The notes: generated by a model from the letters alone, not told the origin. Counted from the stretch's first letter, positions 43,298 to 52,724 are shown. The stretch: 64,000 nucleotides of DNA from Erythrobacter sp. AP23 (GCF_001542855.1 NZ_LNBY01000018.1:124001-188000), one strand, 5' to 3'. Program-made: numbers and translations.

Positions 43298-43756
43298 TCA
43301 GCCTTGCGGCCTCGAGGCGGCAGTATCGAAGACCGAAGCGTCGAAACCGAACCTTGGCATGTCTTGCGCGGTGAATGCAGTCGGCGCTCGACTTGCCGGA
43401 TCGACCTTTACGAAGGTGCAGAGCGATTTCGCCGAAGTGGCGTCCCCAATGGTGAGAACTTGCTCCAGAACGAGCGATGTTCGACGGATCCGGGAAATCC
43501 GCATGCCGATTTCAACGAGCGAGTCCAGGAGCACCTCGCCGGTGAAATCCGCTTCGATCCTCGCCAAGAGGTATGCGGCATCGCCAGGCAAGGAATCCGC
43601 GCGAAGGGGAACCGCTAGGCGAGCGTGCTCGAAATAGCGCAGAATGGCGATGTGGTTCACATGGCCGTTGAAATCGATATCCGATACGAGTGGCCTGATC
43701 TTCGTCCAGTGCACGTAGTTACGCGAGCACGGCTCGGCCGAATTGTCCGGGTTCAT
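43298..43756 (-). CDS. Hot-dog fold acyl-CoA thioesterase (4HBT-like)
   Basis: A 152-residue hot-dog protein with the 4-hydroxybenzoyl-CoA thioesterase-like signature SDIDFNGHVNHIAILRYFEHAR (Asp and the GHVN loop). It should hydrolyse an acyl- or aroyl-CoA. A longer upstream reading exists but belongs to the wrong frame of the M20 gene; ATG 43756 is two bases after the M20 stop. Last gene of the long minus-strand run. A small hairpin (GGCTGAA/TTCAGCC) overlaps its stop codon. Confidence 0.8.
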   Translation of the reverse strand: MNPDNSAEPCSRNYVHWTKIRPLVSDIDFNGHVNHIAILRYFEHARLAVPLRADSLPGDAAYLLARIEADFTGEVLLDSLVEIGMRISRIRRTSLVLEQVLTIGDATSAKSLCTFVKVDPASRAPTAFTAQDMPRFGFDASVFDTAASRPQG

Positions 43757-43758
43757 GG

Positions 43759-44958
43759 CTAGACCGCCTTGGGCAGCATCGCTTCCGCCATGCGTACCCA
43801 GATCGACGCCCCGATGGGCAGAAGCCGATCTTCGAAATCGTAGCGAGGGTCGTGAAGCATCCGCGAATCGCCTGAATCGCCGGATCCAAGCCAGAAGTAA
43901 CACCCGGGGCGCTCTTGAAGCATGGCGGCGAAATCGTCGGACCCCATGACCGCCGGCGCATTGTCGTAGATGTGGGACTGCGGCACGATCTGAGCCGCCA
44001 CGTCCACGGCACGCTTGGTTTCGGCAGGCGAATTGATGAGGGGGGGATATCGTCGATCGTAGGAAAACGAGCAATCCACCCCCATGGCAGAGCAGATATT
44101 TTCTGCCATGTTCCTGAGCTCCCTTTCGATCATGGCCTGGGTCTCGGGGCAATGGGTCCGAACCGTCCCGCGCAGCACGGCTTCGCCGGGCAATGCGTTC
44201 CAGGTTTCGCCGGCCTGAAACTGTGTGATGCTCACCACGGCCGAATCGCTGGCCGGCACTTGCCGGCTGACGATAGTCTGCCACGCCGTTGCGACCTGAA
44301 TCGCAGCCATGATCGTGTCTCGGCAAAGGTGGGGCGTAGCGGCATGTCCCCCCGTGTCTCGAACGATCAACTCGAACATATCCATCGAGGCGAGAAACGC
44401 CCCGGGCCGTGTTGCCACGGCTCCGAAGGGGGCGCCCGGCGCATTGTGGATCGCATAGATGGCATCGCAGGGAAACTGAGCGAAAAGCCCCCCGTCAATC
44501 ATCGCCTGGGCTCCGCCTTCGTTTTCCTCCGCGGGTTGGAAAATGAAGTAGACCGTACCGTCGAACGTTCCGCGCTCTGCAAGATAGCGTGCAGCTGCGA
44601 TCAGCATCACGCTATGCCCGTCATGCCCGCAGGCATGCATCACACCGTCGTTGCGAGACTGGTGCGGCAAGCCGGTCGCCTCCTGAATCGCCAGGGCATC
44701 GAGATCGGCGCGTAACCCGATGCTTGCGTTGCTGGTACCTTTGCGGAGCACTCCCACCACGCCGGTTCCACCCAGCCCGGTCGCTGTCTCCACGCCAAAA
44801 CTGCGCAACTTCTCGGCAACGAATGCGCTGGTATCGTATTCCTTGAATGCCAACTCGGGGTTGGCGTGAAGTGCATGGCGCCATCGCCTGAGTTCATCGT
44901 CGACCGCGGCGATTTCCGGAATGATGTTGAAAACGGGCTCGGGCGTGTCAGCTGACAT
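43759..44958 (-). CDS. M20D amidohydrolase (hippurate/N-acyl amino acid hydrolase-like)
   Basis: A 399-residue metallo-amidohydrolase. Metal-site motifs HACGHDGHS (Cys110, His112) and the general-base pair Glu145/Glu146 in QPAEENEGG are present; the dimerisation domain and the C-terminal MGSDDFAAML with its metal histidine/aspartate region are also visible. Subfamily M20D enzymes cleave N-acyl or N-aroyl amino acids (hippurate hydrolase, IAA-amino acid hydrolase). There is no signal peptide, so it is cytoplasmic. The start overlaps the end of the upstream acyl-CoA ligase by 11 bases, pointing to coupled release of an acid and its CoA activation. Confidence 0.9.
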   Translation of the reverse strand: MSADTPEPVFNIIPEIAAVDDELRRWRHALHANPELAFKEYDTSAFVAEKLRSFGVETATGLGGTGVVGVLRKGTSNASIGLRADLDALAIQEATGLPHQSRNDGVMHACGHDGHSVMLIAAARYLAERGTFDGTVYFIFQPAEENEGGAQAMIDGGLFAQFPCDAIYAIHNAPGAPFGAVATRPGAFLASMDMFELIVRDTGGHAATPHLCRDTIMAAIQVATAWQTIVSRQVPASDSAVVSITQFQAGETWNALPGEAVLRGTVRTHCPETQAMIERELRNMAENICSAMGVDCSFSYDRRYPPLINSPAETKRAVDVAAQIVPQSHIYDNAPAVMGSDDFAAMLQERPGCYFWLGSGDSGDSRMLHDPRYDFEDRLLPIGASIWVRMAEAMLPKAV

Positions 44959-46522
44959 TTCGACTTCGACCTTCCCAGTATGGCGCGCGAAGGTCGTTCT
45001 TCAGGACCTTGCCGGTCGCATTGCGGGGCAGCTCGTCGAGAAAAGCGACCTTGCGGGGGATCTTGTAACCGGCCAGCCTGTCGCGACAGAACGAAACCAG
45101 ATCATCGGGCTCGACGGTTCTGGCAGCTTTCAGCACGACACAGGCAAGCACAGCCTCGCCGAACTTTTCATCGGGCACGCCGACGACGCTGACCTCGGAG
45201 ATCGCCGGATGCCCGTACAGGGCATTTTCGACCTCTTGGGGATAGACGTTTTCCCCTCCGGATACGATGACGTCGTTCTTGCGGTCTAGCAGGTAGACGT
45301 AGCCATCCTCGTCCACGCGGCCAACATCTCCGGTAAACAGCCACTCGCCCCGAAGAGTCGCCTCGGTTGCTTCCGGAAGGTTCCAGTATCCGGCCATAAG
45401 CTGCGGCCCCGACGCGACGAGTTCGCCGACGCAACCGGTGTCTTGGGGGTTCCCTTTTTCGTCCACCGTACGAATGTGCGTGCCCATCACCGGCCTGCCG
45501 CAGGACCGCAGGATTTCGGGCCGACCATTCAACGCCGCAAGATGGTCGCTGTGGTTCAGCATGGTCAAAGTAGCGGTGGATTCGGTCTGGCCGAACGACT
45601 GGTAGAATTCACAGTCGAATATCTCCATCGCCCGGCGCAATGTCTCTTCCGCGATGGGCGATGCTCCGTAGCTGATCTGGACGAGGTCGGGATAATTGCG
45701 ATCGGCGAGATCGGGCACGTTCACCAGCAGGCTCTGGATCATGGCAGGCACGAAGTTCGCGCCCGCGATACGGTCCTCGGCGAAGGATCTGGCCACTGCG
45801 TGGGGATCGAAATCCTCGTGGATCACCAGCGAGGCACCAATACCGATAACCCCGCCGACCATTATGGCCCCTGCCGCATGGTAGAGCGGAGTGCAGATAA
45901 GCACGCGCATGCCGCGTTTGCCCGGAGTCTCGACCGATGAGCGATTCTGCACGAGATTGGCCATGACCGAACGCTGGTGGATGACGGCGCCCTTGGGGCG
46001 TCCCGTGGTTCCACTGGTATACATCTGATACAGTGGAGGGTCGCCGACCGGGTCTACGCTTGGCGGAACCGTCGGCTGTTCTTCGATGAAAGAGTCATAG
46101 TCGATCCAATCGTCCGTTTGCCCGCCGATAGCGACAAATGTTTCGACGCGGGGGATTTCGGTCCGGATTTCGTCGAGCAAAGCGCAGTAATCGCCCTGGG
46201 CCAGGACCAGCACGGCTTCGCAGTCATCGATGACGAATGCCAGCTCGGCCGCCGCCAGGCGGTAGTTGAGCGGCACGAGTACCAGCCCTGCTTTCGACGC
46301 AGCGATGAACGCGATGACCATGTCAGAAGAGTTTTTCGATAGATATGCAAACCGATCGCCCGGGCCGAGTCCGGTTGCCAGAAGCGCATTGGCGAGCCGG
46401 TTGGCGCGCTCGAACGCGTGGCCGTAGGTCCAGCTTTCATCCTTGAATACGGCGAATTCGCCCGCAGGGTTCACGCGGGCGTAATAGTCGAAATAGTCAT
46501 GGTAGAGCAGGTCGTGCTGCAT
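44948..46522 (-). CDS. Acyl-CoA synthetase (AMP-forming), copy 1
   Basis: A 524-residue adenylate-forming ligase. The P-loop is YTSGTTGRPKG (168-178), the A5 region YQSFGQTE, the A7 region WLFTGDVGRVDEDGYVYLLDRKND and the C-terminal lysine is in NATGKVLK. Start 46522 (MQHDLLYHDY) overlaps the stop of the upstream ligase (TAATG); a longer reading has no sensible N-terminus. It activates a carboxylic acid to its CoA ester at ATP cost; the substrate class (fatty, aromatic or branched) is unclear. It is one of two ligases side by side that share the same overall layout but only moderate similarity. Confidence 0.93.
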   Translation of the reverse strand: MQHDLLYHDYFDYYARVNPAGEFAVFKDESWTYGHAFERANRLANALLATGLGPGDRFAYLSKNSSDMVIAFIAASKAGLVLVPLNYRLAAAELAFVIDDCEAVLVLAQGDYCALLDEIRTEIPRVETFVAIGGQTDDWIDYDSFIEEQPTVPPSVDPVGDPPLYQMYTSGTTGRPKGAVIHQRSVMANLVQNRSSVETPGKRGMRVLICTPLYHAAGAIMVGGVIGIGASLVIHEDFDPHAVARSFAEDRIAGANFVPAMIQSLLVNVPDLADRNYPDLVQISYGASPIAEETLRRAMEIFDCEFYQSFGQTESTATLTMLNHSDHLAALNGRPEILRSCGRPVMGTHIRTVDEKGNPQDTGCVGELVASGPQLMAGYWNLPEATEATLRGEWLFTGDVGRVDEDGYVYLLDRKNDVIVSGGENVYPQEVENALYGHPAISEVSVVGVPDEKFGEAVLACVVLKAARTVEPDDLVSFCRDRLAGYKIPRKVAFLDELPRNATGKVLKNDLRAPYWEGRSRNVS

Positions 46523-48057
46523 TAGTCGGCCACCTCTCGCTGGTTCGCGAAGTAGTCTTCGTAGATTTGTTTGAGCTCCGATTTCAGGACCTTGCCCGCC
46601 GCGTTTACGGGAAGCGAACCCGAAGCGAAGCAGATGCCCTTGGGCAATTTGTAGCCAGCGATGATGTTGCGGCAGTGATCGATGAGAGCGGCCTGATCTA
46701 TTGCCGGCTGGTGCTCGTTCGGGACGACGACGGCCAGTACCGCCTCGCCCCATTTCCGATGTGGTACGCCTATAACCGCGCATTGAGCGACAGCCGGGTG
46801 GCTGGTGAGGGCGTTTTCCACCTCGATCGAATACACGTTCTCACCGCCGGTGATGATCATGTCTTTCAATCGATCCACGACGTACAGGAATCCGTCCCGA
46901 TCAAAGTAGCCGCAATCGCCGGTGTGCATCCAACCGTCCCTCAGCGCAGCGGCGGTTTCGTCGGGTCTGCGCCAATAGCCCTGCATCACATTTGCGCCTC
47001 GGACCCGGATTTCGCCGACATCCCCTGCGTCGAGCTCGATGCCCTCCGGCCCGACAACTTGCACGTCCACCCCGTAGGCGGGGCGGCCCGCCGAACGTAG
47101 ACGGCGGGTCGACGTCAAATGCTCGGCAGGGCTCAGGACAGTAGCCAGGGGAGACAATTCCGTCATTCCATAGCCTTGCACGAACCCAGTCCCGGGCAAG
47201 GCTGCCAAGGCATCCTCGAGCAAGCGGGGCGGCATCGGTGAGGTACCGTAGATCAGCCGCTGCAGGCTTTGCGTATCGGTGCACGCGAAAGCGTCATCGT
47301 CCAGAACGGACTGAATCATGGTGGGCGCAAGCATTGCATGGGTCACCGCATGTTTCTGAACGGTCGCCAGGAAGTCGCGGGGGTGGAATGTCTGCAGGAT
47401 CGCATGCGCGCCGCCCATCATCGAGACCGCATAGGTCGAGGCGCCATCCCCGAGATGAAACATCGGCGCCGAGTGCAGATAGACAGTGTCAGCCCGGTAA
47501 CCGAATTCGAGAGCAGTCGTTAGCGCGTTCGCCATCAGGTTGCGTTCGCTCAGGATAACGCCTTTGGATCGACCGGTAGTTCCTCCGGTATAGAAGATCC
47601 CGGCCATCGCATCGTCTTTGCGCCGAAAGGGCGGGCATATGGCCTTTGTTCCGCTCGAACGACAAAGGCTGACGATATCCAGCTTGCGAATTGCCGAGGA
47701 GCACTGCTCGATGAGCGACGGAACAATCGAGGCGGAGGAGCAATCGTACAAGACGAAGGTGGGCTGACAATCGTCGAGACAATCGGCCAACTCGGGAACG
47801 CTCCACCGGGTATTCAGCGGAACCATGACCGCACCGATCCAGGGCACCGCGAAGTAGAGATCGATGTAGTGATCCGAATTTTGCGAGATTATGGCGATCC
47901 GGTCGCCGGGAACCGCACCTGCCTCCCTGAGCCCCGCAGCTATGCAGCGCACATTCCGCGCAAGCTCGCTCCAGCTACGCTTGCGATCGGAGCAAATGGT
48001 CGCAGTGGCATCGCCATGCAGTTGTTCCGTACGTGAAAGCAATTGCGTGATCTGCAT
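46522..48057 (-). CDS. Acyl-CoA synthetase (AMP-forming), copy 2
   Basis: A 511-residue AMP-binding ligase. The P-loop reads FYTGGTTGRSKG (155-166), with Gly in place of the more usual Ser. GYGMTELSP, GEIRVRG, WMHTGDCGYFDRDGFLYVVDRLKDMI and the C-terminal VNAAGKVLK are intact. It sits directly upstream of copy 1 with a one-base overlap. Having two ligases suggests two different acids are activated, for example the acyl part released by an M20 enzyme and a later intermediate. Substrate not assignable by eye. Confidence 0.92.
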   Translation of the reverse strand: MQITQLLSRTEQLHGDATATICSDRKRSWSELARNVRCIAAGLREAGAVPGDRIAIISQNSDHYIDLYFAVPWIGAVMVPLNTRWSVPELADCLDDCQPTFVLYDCSSASIVPSLIEQCSSAIRKLDIVSLCRSSGTKAICPPFRRKDDAMAGIFYTGGTTGRSKGVILSERNLMANALTTALEFGYRADTVYLHSAPMFHLGDGASTYAVSMMGGAHAILQTFHPRDFLATVQKHAVTHAMLAPTMIQSVLDDDAFACTDTQSLQRLIYGTSPMPPRLLEDALAALPGTGFVQGYGMTELSPLATVLSPAEHLTSTRRLRSAGRPAYGVDVQVVGPEGIELDAGDVGEIRVRGANVMQGYWRRPDETAAALRDGWMHTGDCGYFDRDGFLYVVDRLKDMIITGGENVYSIEVENALTSHPAVAQCAVIGVPHRKWGEAVLAVVVPNEHQPAIDQAALIDHCRNIIAGYKLPKGICFASGSLPVNAAGKVLKSELKQIYEDYFANQREVAD

Positions 48058-48096
48058 CGGGCGCCCCTTCGTTCGAGCCGTTCCTTCGTCGCGGGT

Positions 48097-49221
48097 TCAG
48101 CGCCAAACGCTGTCTACCAGGCGCTCGAAATTACCTCCCAGAATCAGTGCGATATCCGCATCGGAATAGCCGCGCCCGATCAGAGCTTCAGCGAGATCGA
48201 AGAACTTCAGGGGATGGTCGAATCCCTCGATGTCCACCTTGTCCGAGAGATAATCCGCGGGAAATCCGGCCCTGAACTCGTCATGCGCTGCTTGCGGAAG
48301 AGCATCCCAACCAGTCAGCCCGGCGTCGGAACCAATCCCGACATGTTCGACCCCGACAAGCTGGATGACATGGTCGATATGATCGACCAGCTTACCGATG
48401 CCAACCGGCTCGGTACCGACGAAGTTCCTGATCCCGGTGATGCCGAACACCCCGCCCTTTGCTGCGAGGCTCACGATGATATCGTCCGATTTGGTGCGCG
48501 GATGGTCCGTGATCGCGCGACAGTTGGAATGGGTGATCGCCATCGGCCCATCGCACACTTCGATGGCATCGCGGGTCGTTCGCTCGTTGCAGTGCGATGC
48601 GTCGACTAGCATGCCCTTGGCATTCATTTGCGCAATGACTTCGGCGCCGAAGTGGCTCAGCCCACCCTCGCTTCGTTCCAAGCTGCCGGAACCCAGCCGG
48701 TTCTGGACATTGTAAGTCAGCATCGAGACCCGAAGGCCGAGATCGTAGAGCAGTTCCACGTCGTCGGCCGTGCGAAAGTGATCGGCGTTCTGCACTCCGA
48801 GAATGACGCCGATCTTGCCCTGTCGGCGCGCCTCGGCGATGTCCCCGGGCTTGACGATGCGGGCGAAATGCTCGCCATAACGAGCGAAGAAACCGTTCCA
48901 GGCTGCAAGGAAGGCAAGAACGTTTTCGTAGGCGCCGGCCCCCTCGATCGGGAGGTGATGATGGAGGACGTCGATACCCGACAGCTTGAAGCAGCGCAGG
49001 GTTGCCGCCGACATCCCGTTTTCGCCGAACATCCAGTGAAACGCGTGCTCGTGCTGCATCGCGATCAGCGTCATCATATCGATCGTCGTCGACGTGCCGA
49101 CGAGCTCGCGTGCACGCCGGGAATATTCGTCGACCTCACGCGGAAGCGTCCCGAAATCGCCGCCGTCGCGCCCGAATTCCTGCTCCCGAACATCACTTTG
49201 CAAAGCGCCAGACATAGACAT
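48097..49221 (-). CDS. M19 (renal dipeptidase-like) protein with missing metal ligands
   Basis: A 374-residue TIM-barrel protein of the M19 membrane dipeptidase family, whose members cleave dipeptides, including those with a D-residue at the C-terminal side. The late ligands His210 (VDASH) and His231 (ITHSN) and Asp299 (GIGSDAG) remain. The first zinc pair HxD is replaced by Ile-Asp48-Met-Met, and the bridging glutamate of the GVEG loop appears as Gln144 (GVQNADH). The site may therefore be mononuclear or the activity changed. No signal peptide is evident. It is preceded by a 321-base gap and followed by the ligases. Confidence 0.82.
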   Translation of the reverse strand: MSMSGALQSDVREQEFGRDGGDFGTLPREVDEYSRRARELVGTSTTIDMMTLIAMQHEHAFHWMFGENGMSAATLRCFKLSGIDVLHHHLPIEGAGAYENVLAFLAAWNGFFARYGEHFARIVKPGDIAEARRQGKIGVILGVQNADHFRTADDVELLYDLGLRVSMLTYNVQNRLGSGSLERSEGGLSHFGAEVIAQMNAKGMLVDASHCNERTTRDAIEVCDGPMAITHSNCRAITDHPRTKSDDIIVSLAAKGGVFGITGIRNFVGTEPVGIGKLVDHIDHVIQLVGVEHVGIGSDAGLTGWDALPQAAHDEFRAGFPADYLSDKVDIEGFDHPLKFFDLAEALIGRGYSDADIALILGGNFERLVDSVWR

Positions 49222-49542
49222 ACCAATTTGTTGCCGTTCTCAGTCATGACGAAGCCGAAGCGGCCTGCCCTAGTGATCGGCGCGCGTTCCGGGGATCGGA
49301 CCGCAGCATTCTCGCGAGGTCGGGCGGGAGCCGCGCGTGACTTGGGGATTGCGGGACCGACTCTGGTCCGCGCGCGAGTTATTCGCTTCGTTCACGCACG
49401 GGCGCGGCGTCCCGGGTAGCCGGCATTCCGCCAGGGGTTCGAACGAAGGAGATTCTGAACGGCCCGCGCCCGGCGATCCACCGCCGATCGTGGGATGGCA
49501 TGATGTGCGAGCGAGCGAGCGGAGCATTCCCCCGCTACGGCA
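49222..49542. other. 321-base gap between esterase and M19 genes
   Basis: No gene is supported. A GGTTCGAA at about 49436-49443 first suggested a tRNA T-loop but no acceptor or T-stem pairs. The gap may contain a promoter for the M19-ligase-M20-thioesterase set. Confidence 0.45.
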
Positions 49543-50478
49543 TCATTCGCGCATCTCATCTCGATAAATTGCCGCGACGCCGCCGTTGACGATGAGGGGG
49601 ACGACGGAGATGTGGTTTTCGCCCTCGAAGACTTCGATCTCAAGGTCCAGAGCATCGTATCGTCGCAGGGCTGCTCCCATACCGAACAGCTCGGCCACTC
49701 CCGGACCTTCGTTCGCACCGATCGCCATATAGACCCTCGCCTCGATTGAGTCCTTCTCTGCCCAAAGCCGTCTTTCTTGCTCGGCGAGGAAACCACCTCC
49801 CCATGACAGCGCGGGGCTGCCGACGATGTAATTGTCGAACAGCGCGGGATTTTCGAACAAGGTGTAGAGCGCGAACGTGCCGCCGAGCGAGGTGCCCAAT
49901 ATCGTTCGATCGTCGGGCCTGACGCGAAACTCCGCTTCAATCTCGGGAATCAGCTCTTCTTCGAGAAACTCGAGAAATCGGCGTGCCCCGCCACCTTTGT
50001 TCTCCGCCGGCTGGGCGCCGAGCAGCTGTTCGACCATGACATTGTAGAAATGCGTCGGATCCGGAGCCGGCCCGTAGTCTCGTGCCCGCAAAGCCCATGT
50101 CTTCCGAAAATCTTGCACCGGATAGCCAACGCCCACGACAATGGTCTGCGACCCGTTGGAGGTGGATTCGATACGTCTGACGGCGTCCAGAGCCGTTTCG
50201 AAGAATCCATTGGCATCGAGGACATACAGGGTTGCAAAGGATTCCTGCGCCCCTTCCTCATAGGATTCCGGCAGCCCCACATAGATCCGGAACTGGTCAT
50301 CCACATGTTTCGAATGGCGATCGAACTGGATCGTGCCAGGCCGGGTGGCCTGCTCCAGCTCGGTCGACGGCAGCGACATTTCCTGCGCGAGGGCTGGAGA
50401 AGGCCACGCAAGCAAGACGAGTATCGCGATGGAAGCCAGTGTTTCGACCATGGGGCACGACAATGGAAGGTTCTTCAT
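49543..50478 (-). CDS. Secreted putative esterase (PF00756, intact triad serine)
   Basis: A 311-residue exported alpha/beta hydrolase. Signal peptide about 8-32 (LASIAILVLLAWPSPALAQ). The nucleophile Ser197 lies in TILGTSLGGTFAL, and a candidate catalytic histidine is in GENHISVVPL. The fold is that of Fes/IroE-type and S-formylglutathione-type esterases, which cut ester bonds in small molecules such as siderophores. It should act in the periplasm on the imported compound. Start 50478 is ATG with GGGCG upstream; a TTG at 50490 is possible. Its diverged sibling at 39888 lost the serine. Confidence 0.88.
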   Translation of the reverse strand: MKNLPLSCPMVETLASIAILVLLAWPSPALAQEMSLPSTELEQATRPGTIQFDRHSKHVDDQFRIYVGLPESYEEGAQESFATLYVLDANGFFETALDAVRRIESTSNGSQTIVVGVGYPVQDFRKTWALRARDYGPAPDPTHFYNVMVEQLLGAQPAENKGGGARRFLEFLEEELIPEIEAEFRVRPDDRTILGTSLGGTFALYTLFENPALFDNYIVGSPALSWGGGFLAEQERRLWAEKDSIEARVYMAIGANEGPGVAELFGMGAALRRYDALDLEIEVFEGENHISVVPLIVNGGVAAIYRDEMRE

Positions 50479-50601
50479 ATTTTCGCCCAATCAATCCGCA
50501 AGACGCAGCCTATGATTAGACGTTGCGGATAGGTTTTCCCTAGCGCTTCAAGACAGTCCGTCCGGACCGCCCCCGGCAACGCGTCGCTCGGCCAGGGTAG
50601 A

Positions 50602-51858
50602 TCATCCATAGCGCATGAGTGTCAGGCCTTCCGGATCGATGCAGGGTTCATCGCCAGCCATCATCGCGGCGACCAGGTTTCCCGAACCGCATGCCATTGT
50701 CCAGCCGAGCGTACCATGGCCGGCGTTGATGAAGAGGTTGGGGATCGGTGTTGGGCCGATTATGGGCGGGCCGTCCGGGGTCATCGGGCGCAGCCCGGTC
50801 CAGAAGCGACGATCGTCCACCTCGGTGGCGGCGCGCGGGAACAGCTCTTCGAGCGAGCGCCTCAGAGTGCCTTCACGCCCCCGGTGCAGCGTCCGGTCGA
50901 AGCCGGAGATTTCTGCCATCCCGCCGACACGAATGCGGTTGCCGAGCCTTGTGATCGCTACCTTGTAGCGATCATCCAGAATAGTCGAGGCCGGTGCGTT
51001 TTCGTGGTCTTCCACGGGCACGGTGATAGAATAGCCCTTTACCGGATAGATCGGCAGACGGATGTCGAGAGGTTTCAGCAGCTTCGGGGTGAAGCTGGCA
51101 AGAGCGGACAGATACAGATCACCCCTTACCGGCCCTTCGTCGGTATTGACGCAATCAATGCGCCCGTCTCTGCAATCGATCGAGACGACCTGGGTGTCGT
51201 AAAGGAATTCGGTGCCCATGTCCGTCAGCCTTGCGGCGAGCTCGCGTGTAAACTTGTGACAGTCGCCGGTTTGGTCGCCGGGGAGCCGCAGTCCCCCGGC
51301 GATGGTTCCGATCGCACCCGACAGACCCGGTTCGGCCTCCACACATCCTTGGCGATCGAGCAGCTCGAACTCGACCCCGCATGCACGCAATGCCTCCACG
51401 TCCTCTGCGCTGGAGTCCAGCTCGCGCTGTGTACGAAAGAGCTGTAGCGTGCCAAGGGAGCGAAAATCGAAATCGATCGTCAGCTCGCCGCACAGCCTTG
51501 CCAGCTCCTCTCGGCTGAAAGCCGCGAGGCGAAGCATTCTGCGCTTGTTGATGGCGTAGTGTTCCGTGGTGCAGTTCTGCAGCATTTCGAGCATCCAGCG
51601 CCACATGGCCGGATCGAGCGAAGGACGGACGGCGAGCGGCGAATCCTTCATCAGCATCCATTTGACCACTTTCCTCGGCAAGCCGGGAGTGGCCCAGGGA
51701 GATGCATAGCCCGGCGAGATTTCTCCGGCATTGGCATAGCTGGTCTCCAATGCCGGGCCGGATTGCCGGTCGAGGACCGTGACATCGAATCCCGCCTTCT
51801 TCAGATAATAGGCCGAGGTTACGCCGACGACACCCGCACCCAGGACTACGACCCGCAT
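50602..51858 (-). CDS. dadA: D-amino acid dehydrogenase, DadA-like
   Basis: A 418-residue FAD oxidoreductase of the DadA family. The dinucleotide motif is VVVLGAGVVGVTSAYYLKKAGFDVTVLDR, followed by TSYANAGEISPGYASPWATPGLP, the hallmark of D-amino acid dehydrogenase. The C-terminal part has WTGLRPMTPDGPPIIGPTP and NAGHGTLGWTMACGSG. It oxidises D-amino acids to 2-oxo acids and ammonia, passing electrons to the respiratory chain. Start 51858 was chosen where the motif begins. It lies 10 bases after the MaoC gene, inside the beta-oxidation genes, which suggests the substrate contains or yields a D-amino acid. Confidence 0.92.
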   Translation of the reverse strand: MRVVVLGAGVVGVTSAYYLKKAGFDVTVLDRQSGPALETSYANAGEISPGYASPWATPGLPRKVVKWMLMKDSPLAVRPSLDPAMWRWMLEMLQNCTTEHYAINKRRMLRLAAFSREELARLCGELTIDFDFRSLGTLQLFRTQRELDSSAEDVEALRACGVEFELLDRQGCVEAEPGLSGAIGTIAGGLRLPGDQTGDCHKFTRELAARLTDMGTEFLYDTQVVSIDCRDGRIDCVNTDEGPVRGDLYLSALASFTPKLLKPLDIRLPIYPVKGYSITVPVEDHENAPASTILDDRYKVAITRLGNRIRVGGMAEISGFDRTLHRGREGTLRRSLEELFPRAATEVDDRRFWTGLRPMTPDGPPIIGPTPIPNLFINAGHGTLGWTMACGSGNLVAAMMAGDEPCIDPEGLTLMRYG

Positions 51859-51868
51859 CGCTTTCCGC

Positions 51869-52291
51869 TCAACGCAGGACGACAGCCGCTTCAGCAGTCG
51901 CAAGGGTTTCGTCGGCTCCCCGAACTGCGCGAAGCGAAACATGGGCAATACGTTGCTGCCCATCCTGGGAAAGGGCCACCACCGTGGCCTCGCATCTGAT
52001 CGAGTCCCCCGGCGCGGTTGGAGCGACGAAACGCGTGGTCAGGCTTTTCAGGGCAGCGGCATGGCGCCACGCGGTGATGGCGCGAGCCAGGTAGGCGACG
52101 GTCAGCATTCCGTGACCGATCACATCGGTTCGACCTCCTTCGCGCCTCGCGAAGTCGGTGTCGATGTGCAAAGGGTTGTGGTCACCGGAACCGCCCGCAT
52201 AAAGCGCCAACGTCGTCCGGCTCAAGGGAGGCAATCGAAGAGTCGGCAGGCGGCTTCCCACTTCAGGGCTCGGATCGGATCCCTTCGTCAT
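51869..52291 (-). CDS. MaoC-type (R)-enoyl-CoA hydratase, catalytic partner
   Basis: A 140-residue hot-dog protein with the full hydratase-2 motif YAGGSGDHNPLHIDTDFA; Asp37 and His42 are the catalytic pair. It then has VIGHGMLTVAYLARA, typical of the MaoC domain. It adds water to a trans-2-enoyl-CoA to give the (R)-3-hydroxyacyl-CoA. The start ATG overlaps the previous stop (ATGA), and a GGAG site is upstream. With the neighbouring non-catalytic half it likely forms a heterodimer, as known for steroid side-chain hydratases such as ChsH1/ChsH2. Confidence 0.88.
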   Translation of the reverse strand: MTKGSDPSPEVGSRLPTLRLPPLSRTTLALYAGGSGDHNPLHIDTDFARREGGRTDVIGHGMLTVAYLARAITAWRHAAALKSLTTRFVAPTAPGDSIRCEATVVALSQDGQQRIAHVSLRAVRGADETLATAEAAVVLR

Positions 52292-52722
52292 TCTCGCCCG
52301 ACCTCCACCAGGAGAATGGTCTGCTCGTTGACGAGCGAACCGGTGGTCGTATCTCGCAAGGTTCTTTTCAGTCTGGCAAACCGCAAGAGCCCTCCCTTGC
52401 GCTCGAAGATCCTGTCCAGCTCGGTCGTAATCTCGACCACATCGCCCACACAAAGCGTGCTGTGAAATGCAAACGTCTGTTCCGCGTGGAGCGTACGGCC
52501 CGGATCCAGCCCCAGAACCTCTGCTATCTCCATCAGGGGCTGCTCATCCATGCCGATGCAGAAAGCAAAAGCCTCCGGAGTGGGGATGTCGCGAAAACCC
52601 GAACGGATCGCCTCCGCACGGTCCCGATGGATGGCACCGCTTTCTCCGATTGCAGTGCAATAGAGCCTGACCTGCGCATGGTCGACTTCGGCCACTTGCC
52701 GAAATTGAGACGCTTTCGGCAT
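52288..52722 (-). CDS. MaoC-like N-terminal (FAS1-type) hydratase partner
   Basis: A 144-residue hot-dog protein of the FAS1-like dehydratase region type. It has VRLYCTAIGESGAIH at the usual place but lacks the D-x-N-P-x-H motif, then PTPEAFAFCIGM, LHAEQTFAFHSTLCVGDVVEI and a final NEQTILLV. It probably binds the acyl-CoA tail as the structural partner of the following MaoC gene. Start 52722 is two bases after the thiolase stop. The pair replaces a fused two-domain hydratase. Confidence 0.85.
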   Translation of the reverse strand: MPKASQFRQVAEVDHAQVRLYCTAIGESGAIHRDRAEAIRSGFRDIPTPEAFAFCIGMDEQPLMEIAEVLGLDPGRTLHAEQTFAFHSTLCVGDVVEITTELDRIFERKGGLLRFARLKRTLRDTTTGSLVNEQTILLVEVGRE

Positions 52723-52724
52723 GC

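Noticed and set aside
43284-43303. GGCTGAA/TTCAGCC hairpin between convergent genes as a terminator
   Set aside because: The stem is only 7 bp and no T run follows on either strand, so it was not called a terminator.
49425-49460. tRNA-like GGTTCGAA T-loop
   Set aside because: The flanking five-base arms do not pair on either strand and no anticodon or acceptor stem can be drawn.
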